Shown piece by piece: positions 17,333 through 26,376 of a stretch of 64,000 bases of DNA; positions within the stretch are counted from its first letter, which is position 1, and every line of letters starts with the position of its first letter. Made by a program: the position numbers and the translations under genes. Below the pieces are notes generated by a model. That model was not told where the DNA came from and did not search any database. It saw only the letters and a list, made by a program, of their open reading frames with translations. This DNA comes from Terriglobales bacterium (GTDB taxonomy: Bacteria > Acidobacteriota > Terriglobia > Bryobacterales > Bryobacteraceae), in contig JAIXQP010000043.1 of NCBI GenBank assembly GCA_027485675.1, forward strand, positions 62,001-126,000, given 5' to 3'.

Positions 17333-18343
17333 ATGCCCCTCCGGTGCGCCGCCCTGCTGTTCGTCTCGATCGCAGGCGCGGCGCCCCCGGAGTGGTTACC
17401 TCGCTTAGAGCAGGCCGCCCTTCTCGAAACTCCGCTCATGCGCGCCGACACGCTGTTTTCCGCGGCGGAGTTGGTGACGGATGGGCCTACCCGCCTGCGC
17501 CTGGTGCAACAGGGCCTCATCGCCGTGAGCGGCGCGCGGCTCGATGAGGCGCGGGGCTTCTATCTGGCGGCCGCCGCCGATCTGGTGGCGCAGGTGGATC
17601 CGGTCCTCGCGCAGCGCTACGCCGCCGACGCGCCCCTGCGGCAAGCGGCCGCCTGGCGGGCAGACTATCGCGGCCGGGCGTTCACGTTTCTGATCCGGCG
17701 CCGTCCGGAACTGGTGGAGGAAGCCTTGCGCGCGGGCGCCTTTCACGTTCCCGCGGCGGCCGAGCGCCCGGAGCTGTTCCCTTTACTGTTGCTCAATTTC
17801 CCCCGCGAACGCGCCCGCTTGGACGATGTCGAACTGCTCTTGCGCGCCGCTGAGAGCGTGGCTCCGGCCCTGGCTATCGAAGCGGTGACGGCCGCGCTCG
17901 CAGCCAAGGGAACTCCCGAGGACTACGAGGAGGCGTGGATCGGCGACGTGAAGCTGGCCGGCGGCATGCGCCAGGCGATGCGCATTCGCATCGTCCAGTT
18001 CGTGCGCCAGTTTCTGCCCGATCAATGGTCGCGCTGGGCAGCCGAATTGGGCGAATTGAGCGGCATCCCGGCGGAGCGGCCCGCGATCCGCATCGAAAGG
18101 ACGGAGGCCAGCGACCTCGAGGAACGGCTGTTGGCCAAAGGACCGAATGGCGAGTATCTCGACGCGGTGATGCGAGGCGCCTGCGTGGCCACCGACTTTG
18201 CGCGGCACCGGGAGTGCGCCGCTGCCGCGGCACGCGCCGCGGAGGTCTTTTCGCGGCAAAACGCTAAGCCCGACGAGATGGGTGTGCGCAACGCCAGTTT
18301 GCGGGCCCGCTGGTTACTCGAGCAAATTTCCGCTCAACCGTGA
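17333..18343 (+). CDS. Secreted or periplasmic alpha-helical protein of unknown function
   Basis: The 336-residue protein starts nine bases after the E2 gene. It begins with a short hydrophobic segment (MPLRCAALLFVSIAGAAP) that could be a signal peptide. The rest is rich in Ala, Arg, Leu and Glu and looks like helical hairpins (for example LDEARGFYLAAAADLVAQVDPVLAQRYAADAP), so a helical-repeat scaffold is plausible. A conserved-looking C-terminal part contains a few cysteines around residues 283 and 294. I do not recognise the family. Spacing suggests read-through from the lpdA-lipB-E2 operon, but the content does not point to lipoate metabolism. Confidence 0.6.
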   Translation: MPLRCAALLFVSIAGAAPPEWLPRLEQAALLETPLMRADTLFSAAELVTDGPTRLRLVQQGLIAVSGARLDEARGFYLAAAADLVAQVDPVLAQRYAADAPLRQAAAWRADYRGRAFTFLIRRRPELVEEALRAGAFHVPAAAERPELFPLLLLNFPRERARLDDVELLLRAAESVAPALAIEAVTAALAAKGTPEDYEEAWIGDVKLAGGMRQAMRIRIVQFVRQFLPDQWSRWAAELGELSGIPAERPAIRIERTEASDLEERLLAKGPNGEYLDAVMRGACVATDFARHRECAAAAARAAEVFSRQNAKPDEMGVRNASLRARWLLEQISAQP

Positions 18344-18367
18344 GCCCTTTGCGAACGGGACGACGAG

Positions 18368-19012
18368 TTGTTGGTTGTGCCGGAACAGATTCACGTTGTG
18401 AGCCCTGGCGACTGCATCACCAGCATCGCCGTCGAGTATGGTTTTGATTGGAACACCATTTGGAACTACAGCGCCAATGCCGCATTAAAGGCCCTGCGTA
18501 AGAACCCGAACGTCCTGCTGGAGGGCGACGAGGTGGTAATTCCGGCCAAGCATCTGCGCGAAACCAGCAAGTCCACCGATCAGACCCACAAGTTTGAACG
18601 AAAAGGGGCGATGGCGAAAATTCGCTTCTGCCTGCGTGCGTATGGAAAGCCGCGTCCAGGCGTACAGTATCACCTCATTGTGGAGGGGGACACTTACGAG
18701 GGCAAGACGGATGCCAATGGCTACATCTCGCAGTTCGTCCCGCCGAAAGCGACCCGCGGAGAGTTGGTGTTATTCACCGAGAAGAAGACGGAAAAGTACT
18801 TCATTATGCTTGGCCACCTCGATCCCATCACGGAGCTGCGCGGGGTGCAGCAGCGGCTGAAAAATCTCGAGTGCCAGTGTGAGGTCACTGGGGAGATGGA
18901 CGAGGCGACGCTCGAGGCGATCGCTATGTTCGAGAGTAAGTACGACATCCCCGGGAAGGGAGAGCTCGACGAAGCCTTACGGCAACGGATCCTGCAGGAG
19001 CATGGGGGCTAA
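18368..19012 (+). CDS. LysM and peptidoglycan-binding-like adaptor protein
   Basis: The protein has about 214 residues. An N-terminal LysM-like unit (IHVVSPGDCITSIAVEYGFDW to GDEVVIP, about 8-57) precedes a linker with TDQTHKF. A central beta-rich domain (AYGKPRPGVQYHLIVEG) is followed by a C-terminal peptidoglycan-binding_1-like region (ITELRGVQQRLKNLECQC to FESKYDIPGKGELDEAL). From memory, proteins with this layout are often encoded beside VgrG/PAAR-type spike and effector genes of contractile injection systems. The frame opens with TTG codons at 18368 and 18371 and a GTG at 18377, and the exact start is uncertain. The next gene starts six bases downstream, so they are clearly paired. No signal peptide is seen, which fits contact-dependent loading rather than Sec export. 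Confidence 0.7.
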   Translation: MLVVPEQIHVVSPGDCITSIAVEYGFDWNTIWNYSANAALKALRKNPNVLLEGDEVVIPAKHLRETSKSTDQTHKFERKGAMAKIRFCLRAYGKPRPGVQYHLIVEGDTYEGKTDANGYISQFVPPKATRGELVLFTEKKTEKYFIMLGHLDPITELRGVQQRLKNLECQCEVTGEMDEATLEAIAMFESKYDIPGKGELDEALRQRILQEHGG

Positions 19013-19018
19013 CCGGTC

Positions 19019-21370
19019 ATGGGGAACGTAACGGAACCGTTAGTGTGCGAACAGGGCGGAGGGACCTGGCAATTTCAGGTCATCCCGCAACAGCGTTGGC
19101 AGGCCCGGCAGGAGACCTGCCTAAACTTTACCCCGGCGCCTGGGCAGATCTTCGCGTGCAAGGATGAAGAGGAGAAGGGCCAGGTCACGCTCGACCGGAC
19201 CCTCCGCGTCTCCATCCGGGAACTACTTTATCCGGGAGACACCAGCACCGCCATCGTCGATAAGTGGATCTACGTGCTGCTCGATGGGGCCTACTTTGCC
19301 GAAGTCTACGCCCGGACCGCGACGGCCTGGGAGTTTACACTGAGCCCTTCGCCGACGGCGGCGTTGACGAAAAAATCCGGCGGCTACCTGCTGCTCGATC
19401 CCGGCCCCGAAGGCGCCCCGAAGAACTACGACTTCTTCCTGTCGCCGATCCGGCTATCGGCCCATGCCCGGGAGTTTCTGCTCAAGCGGACCGCCACCAC
19501 CTGCATTCGGGAGGCCTTCGCCCAATCGATCGATGAGATTGTCGAAGTTCCCGATCCCTTTCACTGGGCCGCCGACGCCCATACTCACTACTACATCCCG
19601 CGTCTCGACGCCTGGCAATCCTGGACCGGCGACGCCAACCGCCAAGCCAAACTGTTCATCGCGGGCGTGCTGGAGGCTTTAATCGCCGCCGACGATGCGG
19701 CGGGCGTGAAGAACGAACTACTGCCGGGCGAGCCGAAGCGGACCGTCGATGCTTACAAGCAAAGCGAACTGAGCTATCGCAAGAAGGCCGAGGAGGCCAT
19801 GGCCTACCTTGCCCATCTGGTGGACTCCCACGAGCACCGCGCGGTAGAGATGGCTGGAATGGACGCGGGCGACGAGGCGCTGGCGATCTGTTACCAACAG
19901 TGGGGGATCGTCACGGGCCGGATTTGCGAAACCGAACCAGGCCGTATGTTCGCCTCGAACGTCGTGGCGAATGGGAACCGGCTGCCGGGCAAGTATCTGT
20001 TTTCCACAGGGATGGAAACGCCGCCCTTAGCGTTCGGCGAGTTCCGCTACGCCTGGTTGGCGGCGCTATCGGCCTTCGAAAATCTGCTGCCGCCCCTGTT
20101 TCATCAGCTCACCCACGGTTGGGATCCAGTGAAGACGCCTTCCCAGCTCGAGATGCTGAAGGCCTACTTGAAAAACGTCGATATCGAGGGGCTTTCCGGA
20201 CAGACCAAGACGATCGCCCGCAATATCGTACAGGGAAAGGATCTCCGCCGCGGCCTCGGGACGAGTTCCGGCTCGGGCCGGAAGTTCAACCGGAACCTTG
20301 CCGTTCTCGTGCAAAAAGCCGAGGAGGCCCACCGGCTAGCGCAACTGGCCAAAGCCCCGCCGATCGCCACGGCATTGAACAAGTGGCACGCTGACTATGC
20401 CGATGTGGCCTCCAGCATGAAGGCCACCGCAGGGACCGTGATTGAGGTGATGAACTTCTGCAACGCCCTAAAGAGCTTTCAGGATTCTGATCCGGATAGC
20501 CGGGAACTCCTAACGTGGGGGCCATCGCAGTTGCGGTCTCTGATCGGCGCGGCAGTGGACCTGACCGCGCATGGAACCGGTCTTCTTGAACAGGTCCTCG
20601 CCCGCGAAACGGGCAAGCGCATTCTGAAAGGCATCGGCGGCGCCGCGGGGTTTGTCTCCGGCGTGGTCGACATGATGCAGTTTCAGGCGGATATGGTCAA
20701 CGACGGTCTGGCCAAGAATGACTACGCCGTGGCGACGGGGAAGGGAATTGCCACGATGGGCGCCGCCACCGTCGCCTTCGGCGGGGCCATGGTGCTGGCT
20801 GGCGCCATCATGCCGAGCTCGGCGGTGTTTGGGCCGGTCGGCCTGATCGCGGGAGGTATCGGCTCCGTCCTCATCATCGGCGGCTGCGTGATTGCGAACC
20901 TGCTGATGGCCAACCAATACGAATCGTTCGCCAAACACTGCTGCTTTGGCAAATATCACGGCGGCGACACGATGACCTATGATTGGACGACCGTCAGCCT
21001 GGGAAACGGCACTCCCACCAGTGAGGTGCACGCGCTGCTCGATCTGCTGGCGAACTATCGTGCGCGTGGAGAGAGCAACATCGGGCCCTACGCGCACGTG
21101 CTGACCATCTACCCGGGCTATGTTTCCGAAGACACCGTCTTCGAAGTCAAGGTTCGCAATAGTTACTACGGCGCCGGCGTGCTGCGGAGCGGTGTCGAGG
21201 TGCACCTTGGGACGGATCAGATTATCCAGGTTGAAGGATCGACGCCACTGTTCCCCGAAAGCACGATAAGTTGGGGCGAGAATGGGCAAGTCCAGTACAT
21301 CTCGGTTTGCGTCTCGGAAAACCACCCGCGGCAGTACGGCAAGGGCTCGTATCTAGGCGGCACCGCTTAG
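19019..21370 (+). CDS. Large protein with glycine-zipper hydrophobic block, candidate injected effector
   Basis: The 783 residues include no signal peptide and an N-terminal part of mixed beta character (about 1-140). A long helical middle follows, with HWAADAHTHYYIPRLDAWQ near residue 185. At about 574-633 a block rich in Gly and Ala (GIATMGAATVAFGGAMVLAG, then GLIAGGIGSVLIIGG) looks like two membrane-inserting hairpin segments. About 150 soluble residues follow, with a CC pair. The layout resembles pore-forming or membrane-acting effectors of type VI-like systems, but I cannot name a family. It lies six bases after the LysM gene. No VgrG, PAAR, Hcp or obvious immunity gene is nearby. The in-frame sequence after the TAG stop stays coding-like to 21520. 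Confidence 0.6.
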   Translation: MGNVTEPLVCEQGGGTWQFQVIPQQRWQARQETCLNFTPAPGQIFACKDEEEKGQVTLDRTLRVSIRELLYPGDTSTAIVDKWIYVLLDGAYFAEVYARTATAWEFTLSPSPTAALTKKSGGYLLLDPGPEGAPKNYDFFLSPIRLSAHAREFLLKRTATTCIREAFAQSIDEIVEVPDPFHWAADAHTHYYIPRLDAWQSWTGDANRQAKLFIAGVLEALIAADDAAGVKNELLPGEPKRTVDAYKQSELSYRKKAEEAMAYLAHLVDSHEHRAVEMAGMDAGDEALAICYQQWGIVTGRICETEPGRMFASNVVANGNRLPGKYLFSTGMETPPLAFGEFRYAWLAALSAFENLLPPLFHQLTHGWDPVKTPSQLEMLKAYLKNVDIEGLSGQTKTIARNIVQGKDLRRGLGTSSGSGRKFNRNLAVLVQKAEEAHRLAQLAKAPPIATALNKWHADYADVASSMKATAGTVIEVMNFCNALKSFQDSDPDSRELLTWGPSQLRSLIGAAVDLTAHGTGLLEQVLARETGKRILKGIGGAAGFVSGVVDMMQFQADMVNDGLAKNDYAVATGKGIATMGAATVAFGGAMVLAGAIMPSSAVFGPVGLIAGGIGSVLIIGGCVIANLLMANQYESFAKHCCFGKYHGGDTMTYDWTTVSLGNGTPTSEVHALLDLLANYRARGESNIGPYAHVLTIYPGYVSEDTVFEVKVRNSYYGAGVLRSGVEVHLGTDQIIQVEGSTPLFPESTISWGENGQVQYISVCVSENHPRQYGKGSYLGGTA

Positions 21371-21520
21371 GTCCGAAGCCGGCCGAATGGTGATTTCCTC
21401 ACCTATTCGCCGGCTTGGGGGAGTTGGGTCAAGGTCGATATGATCAGCGGGAATGTCAGCAGCTTGGATTCGAGTGCTCACGAAACCGAACCCAACATGT
21501 TAGCCAACTACAATCGATAA
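21371..21520 (+). pseudogene. Possible detached C-terminal tail of the 783-residue protein
   Basis: Immediately after the TAG at 21368-21370 the same frame stays open for 49 codons, encoding NGDFLTYSPAWGSWVKVDM, then ISGNVSS and ending NMLANYNR before TAA. About two thirds of these codons end in G or C, lower than neighbouring genes but compatible with coding sequence. This suggests a recent nonsense mutation, a read-through extension or a gene remnant. No independent start codon with a good ribosome binding site is evident; an ATG near 21440 lacks one. Confidence 0.35.
21376..21416 (+). terminator. Hairpin after the effector-like gene
   Basis: Arms AAGCCGGCCGAAT and ATTCGCCGGCTT pair with one bulge, and an inner GGTGA/TCACC pair closes on a five-base loop. 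The stem is strong but has no T run on either side, so it may be a weak or Rho-assisted terminator, or a translational structure just behind the TAG stop. Confidence 0.4.
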
Positions 21521-21523
21521 GGG

Positions 21524-22474
21524 CTAGATCTTCTTCGTGTTCGACCGCGCCTTGCCCTGCTGCATCATCTTTTCGATCTCGGCCTGTGGCACGCTGATGG
21601 TCATCCGCACGTTCTTGGCTTCCGTGGTCAGTTTCATCGAATCCAGTGCCGCCGCCAATCCGGCAACCTCCGGCTTGTCGCGGTTCAACTGCACCATCCC
21701 CGAAAGGAAGCGGGCCACGTCGGCCATGGCCGTCGCGTCCTTCTCGCTGCGGACAGCGGCTTCCATGGTCACATTCAACATGGCAGCGGCGAACTTCACA
21801 CCCATCGCGGCCTGCTCAATGCTGCTGAACATATCGCCCTTCATCATGCCGTTAATCTGGCCCGGCGTATTCTCCGGCATCTTCTCGGCAAACTGGGAAA
21901 CCGGGACCGACGTCACCATCCAGATGTCGTTATCGCGGCTCATATCCTGCGCCTTGGCATAGGTGGCCGCCGGCAGCCCGCTACCGCCCGCCCGGCGTTC
22001 GAGCGCCGCCTTCACGGCCGCGGAGTCTCCCGCCACGGCCAAGCCGCTATCGACGAAGGCCACACTATTCTGTTCGCCCTTCTTTGAAAACATCTCCACG
22101 CCCATCACCATCTGGACGATATCCATACCGTTTTGCGCCAGCGCCAACTTCAGCCGGGAGGCGTCGAAGTTTCCGCGGACCAGCAGGAGCGCGTTGTTGC
22201 CCTTCGTATTCGTGTCCACGGAAGCGATGACGACCTCCGTCAAATCCCGCGTCGGGTCGAATCCGGTCATGGTTTTGAACTTCGCCAGATCCTCATCCTT
22301 CATGTTCATGTTCTTCATGAAGAACTGGCCGAAGGGCGAGGCCTTCGCGCGAGCGATGTCCATGCCGGCGATCACCTTGGCGTTCGGCATGACGAGATTC
22401 AACAGCCCGGCGTCGGCGCCAAATGCGGCCGAGGCCAAAAACAGACCGGTTGCGAGAAAACCACGAATTTTCAT
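21524..22474 (-). CDS. Secreted protein of unknown function
   Basis: The 316-residue protein has a clear signal peptide (MKIRGFLATGLFLASAAFGADA). The ATG at 22474 is preceded on its strand by TAGGAG about 11 bases away. The mature part begins LLNLVMPNAKVIAGMDIARAKASPFGQFFM, suggesting an alpha/beta domain that repeats at about half length: regions VVIASVDTNTKGNNALLLVRGNF and NDIWMVTSVPVSQFAE look similar in layout. It is rich in Met and Ala and has no cysteine in the mature region. Comparable proteins seem common in Acidobacteria, but no function is known to me. The nearest neighbour on its strand is the propeller gene, 67 bases upstream. Confidence 0.65.
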   Translation of the reverse strand: MKIRGFLATGLFLASAAFGADAGLLNLVMPNAKVIAGMDIARAKASPFGQFFMKNMNMKDEDLAKFKTMTGFDPTRDLTEVVIASVDTNTKGNNALLLVRGNFDASRLKLALAQNGMDIVQMVMGVEMFSKKGEQNSVAFVDSGLAVAGDSAAVKAALERRAGGSGLPAATYAKAQDMSRDNDIWMVTSVPVSQFAEKMPENTPGQINGMMKGDMFSSIEQAAMGVKFAAAMLNVTMEAAVRSEKDATAMADVARFLSGMVQLNRDKPEVAGLAAALDSMKLTTEAKNVRMTISVPQAEIEKMMQQGKARSNTKKI

Positions 22475-22541
22475 TTGTTCAATTGCTCCTACACCACACC
22501 TAACGGCCATCGGATGCAAAACGTTCCCGGATAGTTGCCCT

Positions 22542-23849
22542 CTAAGGTTTTCCGATAGCGTAGAGCGCCTCGCCCGTCCGAACGAAAAGCTGACCGTCCA
22601 CGGCCACCGGGCTCGCCAGCGTATACCCTTCGACGCGGTTCACCCCCAGAATTTTGAACTCCGGCCCGGCCTGCACCACCGTCGTCACCCCTTCCTCATT
22701 CGTGCAATAAAGCTTCCCATCCGCCAGCAGCGGCGACGAGCTATAGGTGCCTAACTCCACCCGCTGCCCTTCGTAAACCACTTTTCCCGTAGCGATCTCC
22801 AGGCAGTTGATGATGCCCTTATCGTTCAGCACATAAAGGTACTTCCCATCGCTGGCCGGGGTCGGCACGTCGGGGCCCAGGTTATTCGTCCAGATCTCAT
22901 TCTTGCCCGTCATATCGCCCTTCCCGCCCGCGCGCAGCGCCAGAAACGGCCGCCCCCGGCTCGCCCCCCACACAATGATGTCCCCCACCACCACGGCCGA
23001 GGCGATCGTCCGGTTGGCCGGATTCGCTCCCGGATTAAATCCGCCCAGCCGCCACAGCTCCACCCCAGTGGCCGGCTCGTGCCCCGTCACCACATCGCCG
23101 CCCGTGATAATCAACTGCTTCTTGCCCTGCACCATCGCCATCTGCGGTGTCGAATAGCTGTCCTTGGACTCCTTCTGCGCCGGCGCCGGACGCTCGTGGC
23201 GCCACAGCGTCTTGCCGGTCTTCTTATCGAGCGCCAGAATGTAGGATGGTTTCGCCGTCGTAAACCCGTGGATCACGTTGATATAAAGCCGGTCGCCGTC
23301 GAGCAGCGGTGACGACGCGTAGCCATGGTTAATGCCAATCTCGCCGTAGTCCGCCACCAGATCCCGCTTCCAAACCTCTTTGCCCGCGGCGGTGTAACAG
23401 GCAATCCGCGCGTGCCCCGTCGTCGTCCAAATGTGCTGCCCGTCGGTGATCGGCGAAGGCGAGGCCGAGTTCTGCTTCCGCCACAGCTGATTGCCATTGT
23501 CGATCGTCACCCGCCACTTCTCGCTGCCGTCCTTCCGCCGCAAAGCGAGCAGGAAGATCTTGTCGTTCGTCGGTTCGCCCGCCCGCCGCAGGTTGCGGGT
23601 TTCGTAGGTGGCGCTGGCGAATCCCGCCTCGGCGGTCGTCACATAAATCGTATCGCCCCAAATCACTGGAGTCGCGGCGCTCCAACTTGGCATCTTAGTT
23701 TTCCAGAGGAGTCCTTCGGTCTCACTCCACTTCATCGGCAGGTTTTTCGCCGCCGGGGCGCTGCCATGCTGTGTCGGCCCGCGCCACTGCGGCCAGTTCG
23801 AGTCGGCGCCCAGCAGTGCGCCTGCAGTCAAAAGGAGTAGCAACACCAT
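22542..23849 (-). CDS. PQQ-binding-like beta-propeller protein
   Basis: The 435-residue protein has a signal peptide (MVLLLLLTAGALLGADS) and repeated propeller blades, each with a W-x-G or G-x-x-x-W core: WPQWRGPTQHG at the N terminus, LALDKKTGKTLWRHE in the middle and LEIATGKVVYEGQ later. This matches the outer-membrane/periplasmic PQQ-like repeat family (BamB-like fold) that often carries no cofactor. Proteins like this commonly accompany secreted cytochrome and DUF1501 proteins in Planctomycetes and Acidobacteria. The ATG at 23849 is divergent from the PIG-L gene. A TAGACT hexamer seven bases upstream suggests a leaderless start. Confidence 0.85.
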   Translation of the reverse strand: MVLLLLLTAGALLGADSNWPQWRGPTQHGSAPAAKNLPMKWSETEGLLWKTKMPSWSAATPVIWGDTIYVTTAEAGFASATYETRNLRRAGEPTNDKIFLLALRRKDGSEKWRVTIDNGNQLWRKQNSASPSPITDGQHIWTTTGHARIACYTAAGKEVWKRDLVADYGEIGINHGYASSPLLDGDRLYINVIHGFTTAKPSYILALDKKTGKTLWRHERPAPAQKESKDSYSTPQMAMVQGKKQLIITGGDVVTGHEPATGVELWRLGGFNPGANPANRTIASAVVVGDIIVWGASRGRPFLALRAGGKGDMTGKNEIWTNNLGPDVPTPASDGKYLYVLNDKGIINCLEIATGKVVYEGQRVELGTYSSSPLLADGKLYCTNEEGVTTVVQAGPEFKILGVNRVEGYTLASPVAVDGQLFVRTGEALYAIGKP

Positions 23850-23856
23850 GACCCAC

Positions 23857-23862
23857 AGTCTA
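23857..23862 (-). promoter_or_regulatory. Candidate -10 element of the propeller gene
   Basis: On the minus strand the hexamer TAGACT ends seven bases before the ATG at 23849. No Shine-Dalgarno sequence lies between. No convincing -35 box was found. It lies in a 55-base intergenic space shared with the divergent PIG-L gene. Confidence 0.35.
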
Positions 23863-23904
23863 ATACCCCTTGCGGGCGTCCGGGTAAACTAGGGAGGAAC
23901 GCTT

Positions 23905-26376
23905 ATGCTCCGTCTCGGTCTGCTTTTTCTTTTCTCTCTCGCCCTTGCTTCCGCGCAGCGGCCAATTACTGGTTCGGCGAAGATCCAACTCTCGCTCGAA
24001 CGGCTGCAGACCGTCGGCAACGTACTCATGATCGCCGCCCATCCGGACGACGAAAACACCGCGTTGCTGGCCTATTTCGCGCGCGGCCGTCATCTGCGCA
24101 CGGCCTATCTGTCGCTCACCCGCGGCGAGGGCGGCCAGAACCTCATCGGCAGCGAACAGGGCGAACTCATGGGCGTGATCCGCACCCAGGAACTATTGGC
24201 CGCTCGCCGGGTCGATGGCGCCGAACAGTTCTTCTCCCGCGCCGTCGACTTCGGCTTCTCGAAAACCGCCGCCGAGACGCTGGCCAAGTGGGACCGCGAA
24301 AAAATTCTGAGCGACGTCGTCTTCGTCATCCGCACCTTTCAGCCGGACGTGATCGTCCTGCGCTTCTCCGGCACCCCGCGCGACGGCCACGGCCAGCATC
24401 AGGCTTCGTCCATTCTCGGCAAAGAGGCCTTTGCCGCCGCCGCCGACCCCGCCCGCTTCCCGGAACAGAAACTGAGACCCTGGAAAGCAAAGCGGCTGCT
24501 GCTCAACGTCCCCTCCTTCACGCCCCAAATGCAGGCCGAAGCCGAAAAGATGCCCAACAAGATCGGGCTCGACCTCGGCGTCTATGACCCCATCACCGGC
24601 CTCTCCTTCGGCGAGGTCGCCGCCATCTCCCGCAGCCAGCACCGCAGCCAGGCCATGGGCGCCCGCGAAGACCGCGGCTCCCAAAAGAACTACTTCGTCA
24701 ATGTCGCCGGAGACCCGGCCGCCACCGACCTGCTCGAAGGCGTCGACACCTCCTGGGCGCGCGTCCCCGGCAGCGCCGAAACCGCGAAGCTCCTCGCCCA
24801 AGCCAAGGCCGCCTACAATCCGCGCCAACCCGAAGCCATCGTCCCCACGCTGCTCTCCGCCCGGCAAGCCATGGCGAAGCTCACTCATCCCGCCATCGCC
24901 GACAAGCTCCGCACTCTCGACGAAACCATCGCCGACTGTCTCGGCCTGTTCGTCGATGCCAGCGCCGACAAATACTATGCCGTGCCCGGCGCCCCGCTCA
25001 GCGTTCGCCTGCTGGCCGTCAACCGTTCGCCCGTCGCCGTGCAATGGAACAGCGTCGCCATCCAGGACTCCCAAGCCATCAATAAGCCGCTCGCCCAGGG
25101 CGCCAATGAGGTCGTCGCCGCCACCGTCAACGCCCCCTCGAGCCATCCCTTCACCCGCCAGTACTGGCTCGCCAAGCCCAAGCTCGAAACCATGTACGCC
25201 ATCGACGATCAGACGGTCCTCCGCGACGCCGAGCAGCCCGCCGCGCTCTTCGCCCGGTTCCAACTCACCGTCGCCGGCCAACCCCTCGAACTCACCCGGC
25301 CCGTCTGGCATCGCTACACCGATCGCATCTATGGCGAACTCACCCGGCCCCTTGTCTTCACGCCGCCCGCCACGGTCGCCCTGAGCGAAAAATCCTTCCT
25401 CTTCGCCGACGCGAAGCCGCGCGAAGTCGCCGTCCAGATCACGGCGATGCAGCCCAAAGCAGCCGGCGTCGCCCGCCTCCGCGTACCCGCCGGTTGGGCC
25501 GTCCAGCCGCCCGTGCAGCCATTCTCGCTGGCCGATGCCGCCGAGCAGACGACCGTCAAGTTCCAGGTCACCCCGCCGTCCGGCGAGGCCGTCGCCTCCC
25601 TCAGCGCCGCGGTCGAAGTCGGCGGCCGCGAGTATGCGCTGTCGATGATCTCCGTCGAGTACCCGCACATTCCGCCCCAGGCCGTCTTCAGCGAGGCCAC
25701 CGCGAAGGCCGTCCGCGTTGATGTCCGCACCCTCTCCCGCAAGATCGGCTACGTCATGGGCGCGGGAGACGAAGTGCCCCAGGCCCTCCGCCAACTCGGT
25801 TGCGACGTCACTCTTCTCTCGGCCAACGACCTCGCCACCGGCGACCTCCGCCAGTTCGACGCCATCGTCACCGGCGTCCGCGCCTTCAATACCCGTTCCG
25901 ATCTCCGCGCCAACATTCAACGGGTCTACGATTTCGCCGCCGCCGGCGGCACGGTCGTCGTCCAGTACAACGTCGTCGAAGGCGGCTTCTGGGGCGGCAA
26001 TCCCAAGATCCTCGAAAAGGCTGGCCCCTATCCCTTCACGACGGCCAACGAACGCATCACGGTGGAAGAGTCACCGGTCGAGTTCCTGGCCACGCATCCG
26101 CTGCTGCAGAAGCCGAACCGCATCACCAACAAGGATTTTGAAGGTTGGGTGCAGGAACGCGGGCTCTACTTCGCCTCCAGTTTTGACGAACGCTACACGA
26201 GCCTCTTCTCGATGAGCGACCCGGGCGAGAAGACACTGAAGGGCGGAACACTGTATGCTCCTATTGGGAAGGGTGCTTACGTCTTCAGTCCGCTCAGCTG
26301 GTTCCGCCAGTTGCCCAACGGTGTGCCCGGCGCCTTCCGGATCTTTGCCAACCTCCTCTCCGCGGGAAAACCATGA
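23905..26376 (+). CDS. Secreted PIG-L family deacetylase, large form
   Basis: The protein has 823 residues and a signal peptide (MLRLGLLFLFSLALASA). An N-terminal LmbE/PIG-L domain carries the zinc motif AHPDDE near residue 47 and the second metal region DGHGQHQASS near residue 160. A middle of beta-sandwich character follows. The C-terminal region from about 610 (GYVMGAGDEVPQALRQLGCDVTLLS, DAIVTGVRAFNT) resembles a class I glutamine-amidotransferase-like fold without an evident catalytic Cys. PIG-L enzymes remove N-acetyl groups from sugars, and the secreted position suggests acetylated amino-sugar polymers. A GGGAGG site precedes the ATG. It overlaps a tiny membrane gene (ATGA), which overlaps a symporter, so uptake of released product is plausible. 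Confidence 0.88.
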   Translation: MLRLGLLFLFSLALASAQRPITGSAKIQLSLERLQTVGNVLMIAAHPDDENTALLAYFARGRHLRTAYLSLTRGEGGQNLIGSEQGELMGVIRTQELLAARRVDGAEQFFSRAVDFGFSKTAAETLAKWDREKILSDVVFVIRTFQPDVIVLRFSGTPRDGHGQHQASSILGKEAFAAAADPARFPEQKLRPWKAKRLLLNVPSFTPQMQAEAEKMPNKIGLDLGVYDPITGLSFGEVAAISRSQHRSQAMGAREDRGSQKNYFVNVAGDPAATDLLEGVDTSWARVPGSAETAKLLAQAKAAYNPRQPEAIVPTLLSARQAMAKLTHPAIADKLRTLDETIADCLGLFVDASADKYYAVPGAPLSVRLLAVNRSPVAVQWNSVAIQDSQAINKPLAQGANEVVAATVNAPSSHPFTRQYWLAKPKLETMYAIDDQTVLRDAEQPAALFARFQLTVAGQPLELTRPVWHRYTDRIYGELTRPLVFTPPATVALSEKSFLFADAKPREVAVQITAMQPKAAGVARLRVPAGWAVQPPVQPFSLADAAEQTTVKFQVTPPSGEAVASLSAAVEVGGREYALSMISVEYPHIPPQAVFSEATAKAVRVDVRTLSRKIGYVMGAGDEVPQALRQLGCDVTLLSANDLATGDLRQFDAIVTGVRAFNTRSDLRANIQRVYDFAAAGGTVVVQYNVVEGGFWGGNPKILEKAGPYPFTTANERITVEESPVEFLATHPLLQKPNRITNKDFEGWVQERGLYFASSFDERYTSLFSMSDPGEKTLKGGTLYAPIGKGAYVFSPLSWFRQLPNGVPGAFRIFANLLSAGKP

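Noticed and set aside
24193-25920. 575-codon minus-strand frame
   Set aside because: It lies wholly within the PIG-L gene, is Gly/Asp/Val-rich low-complexity sequence, and has no recognisable domain.
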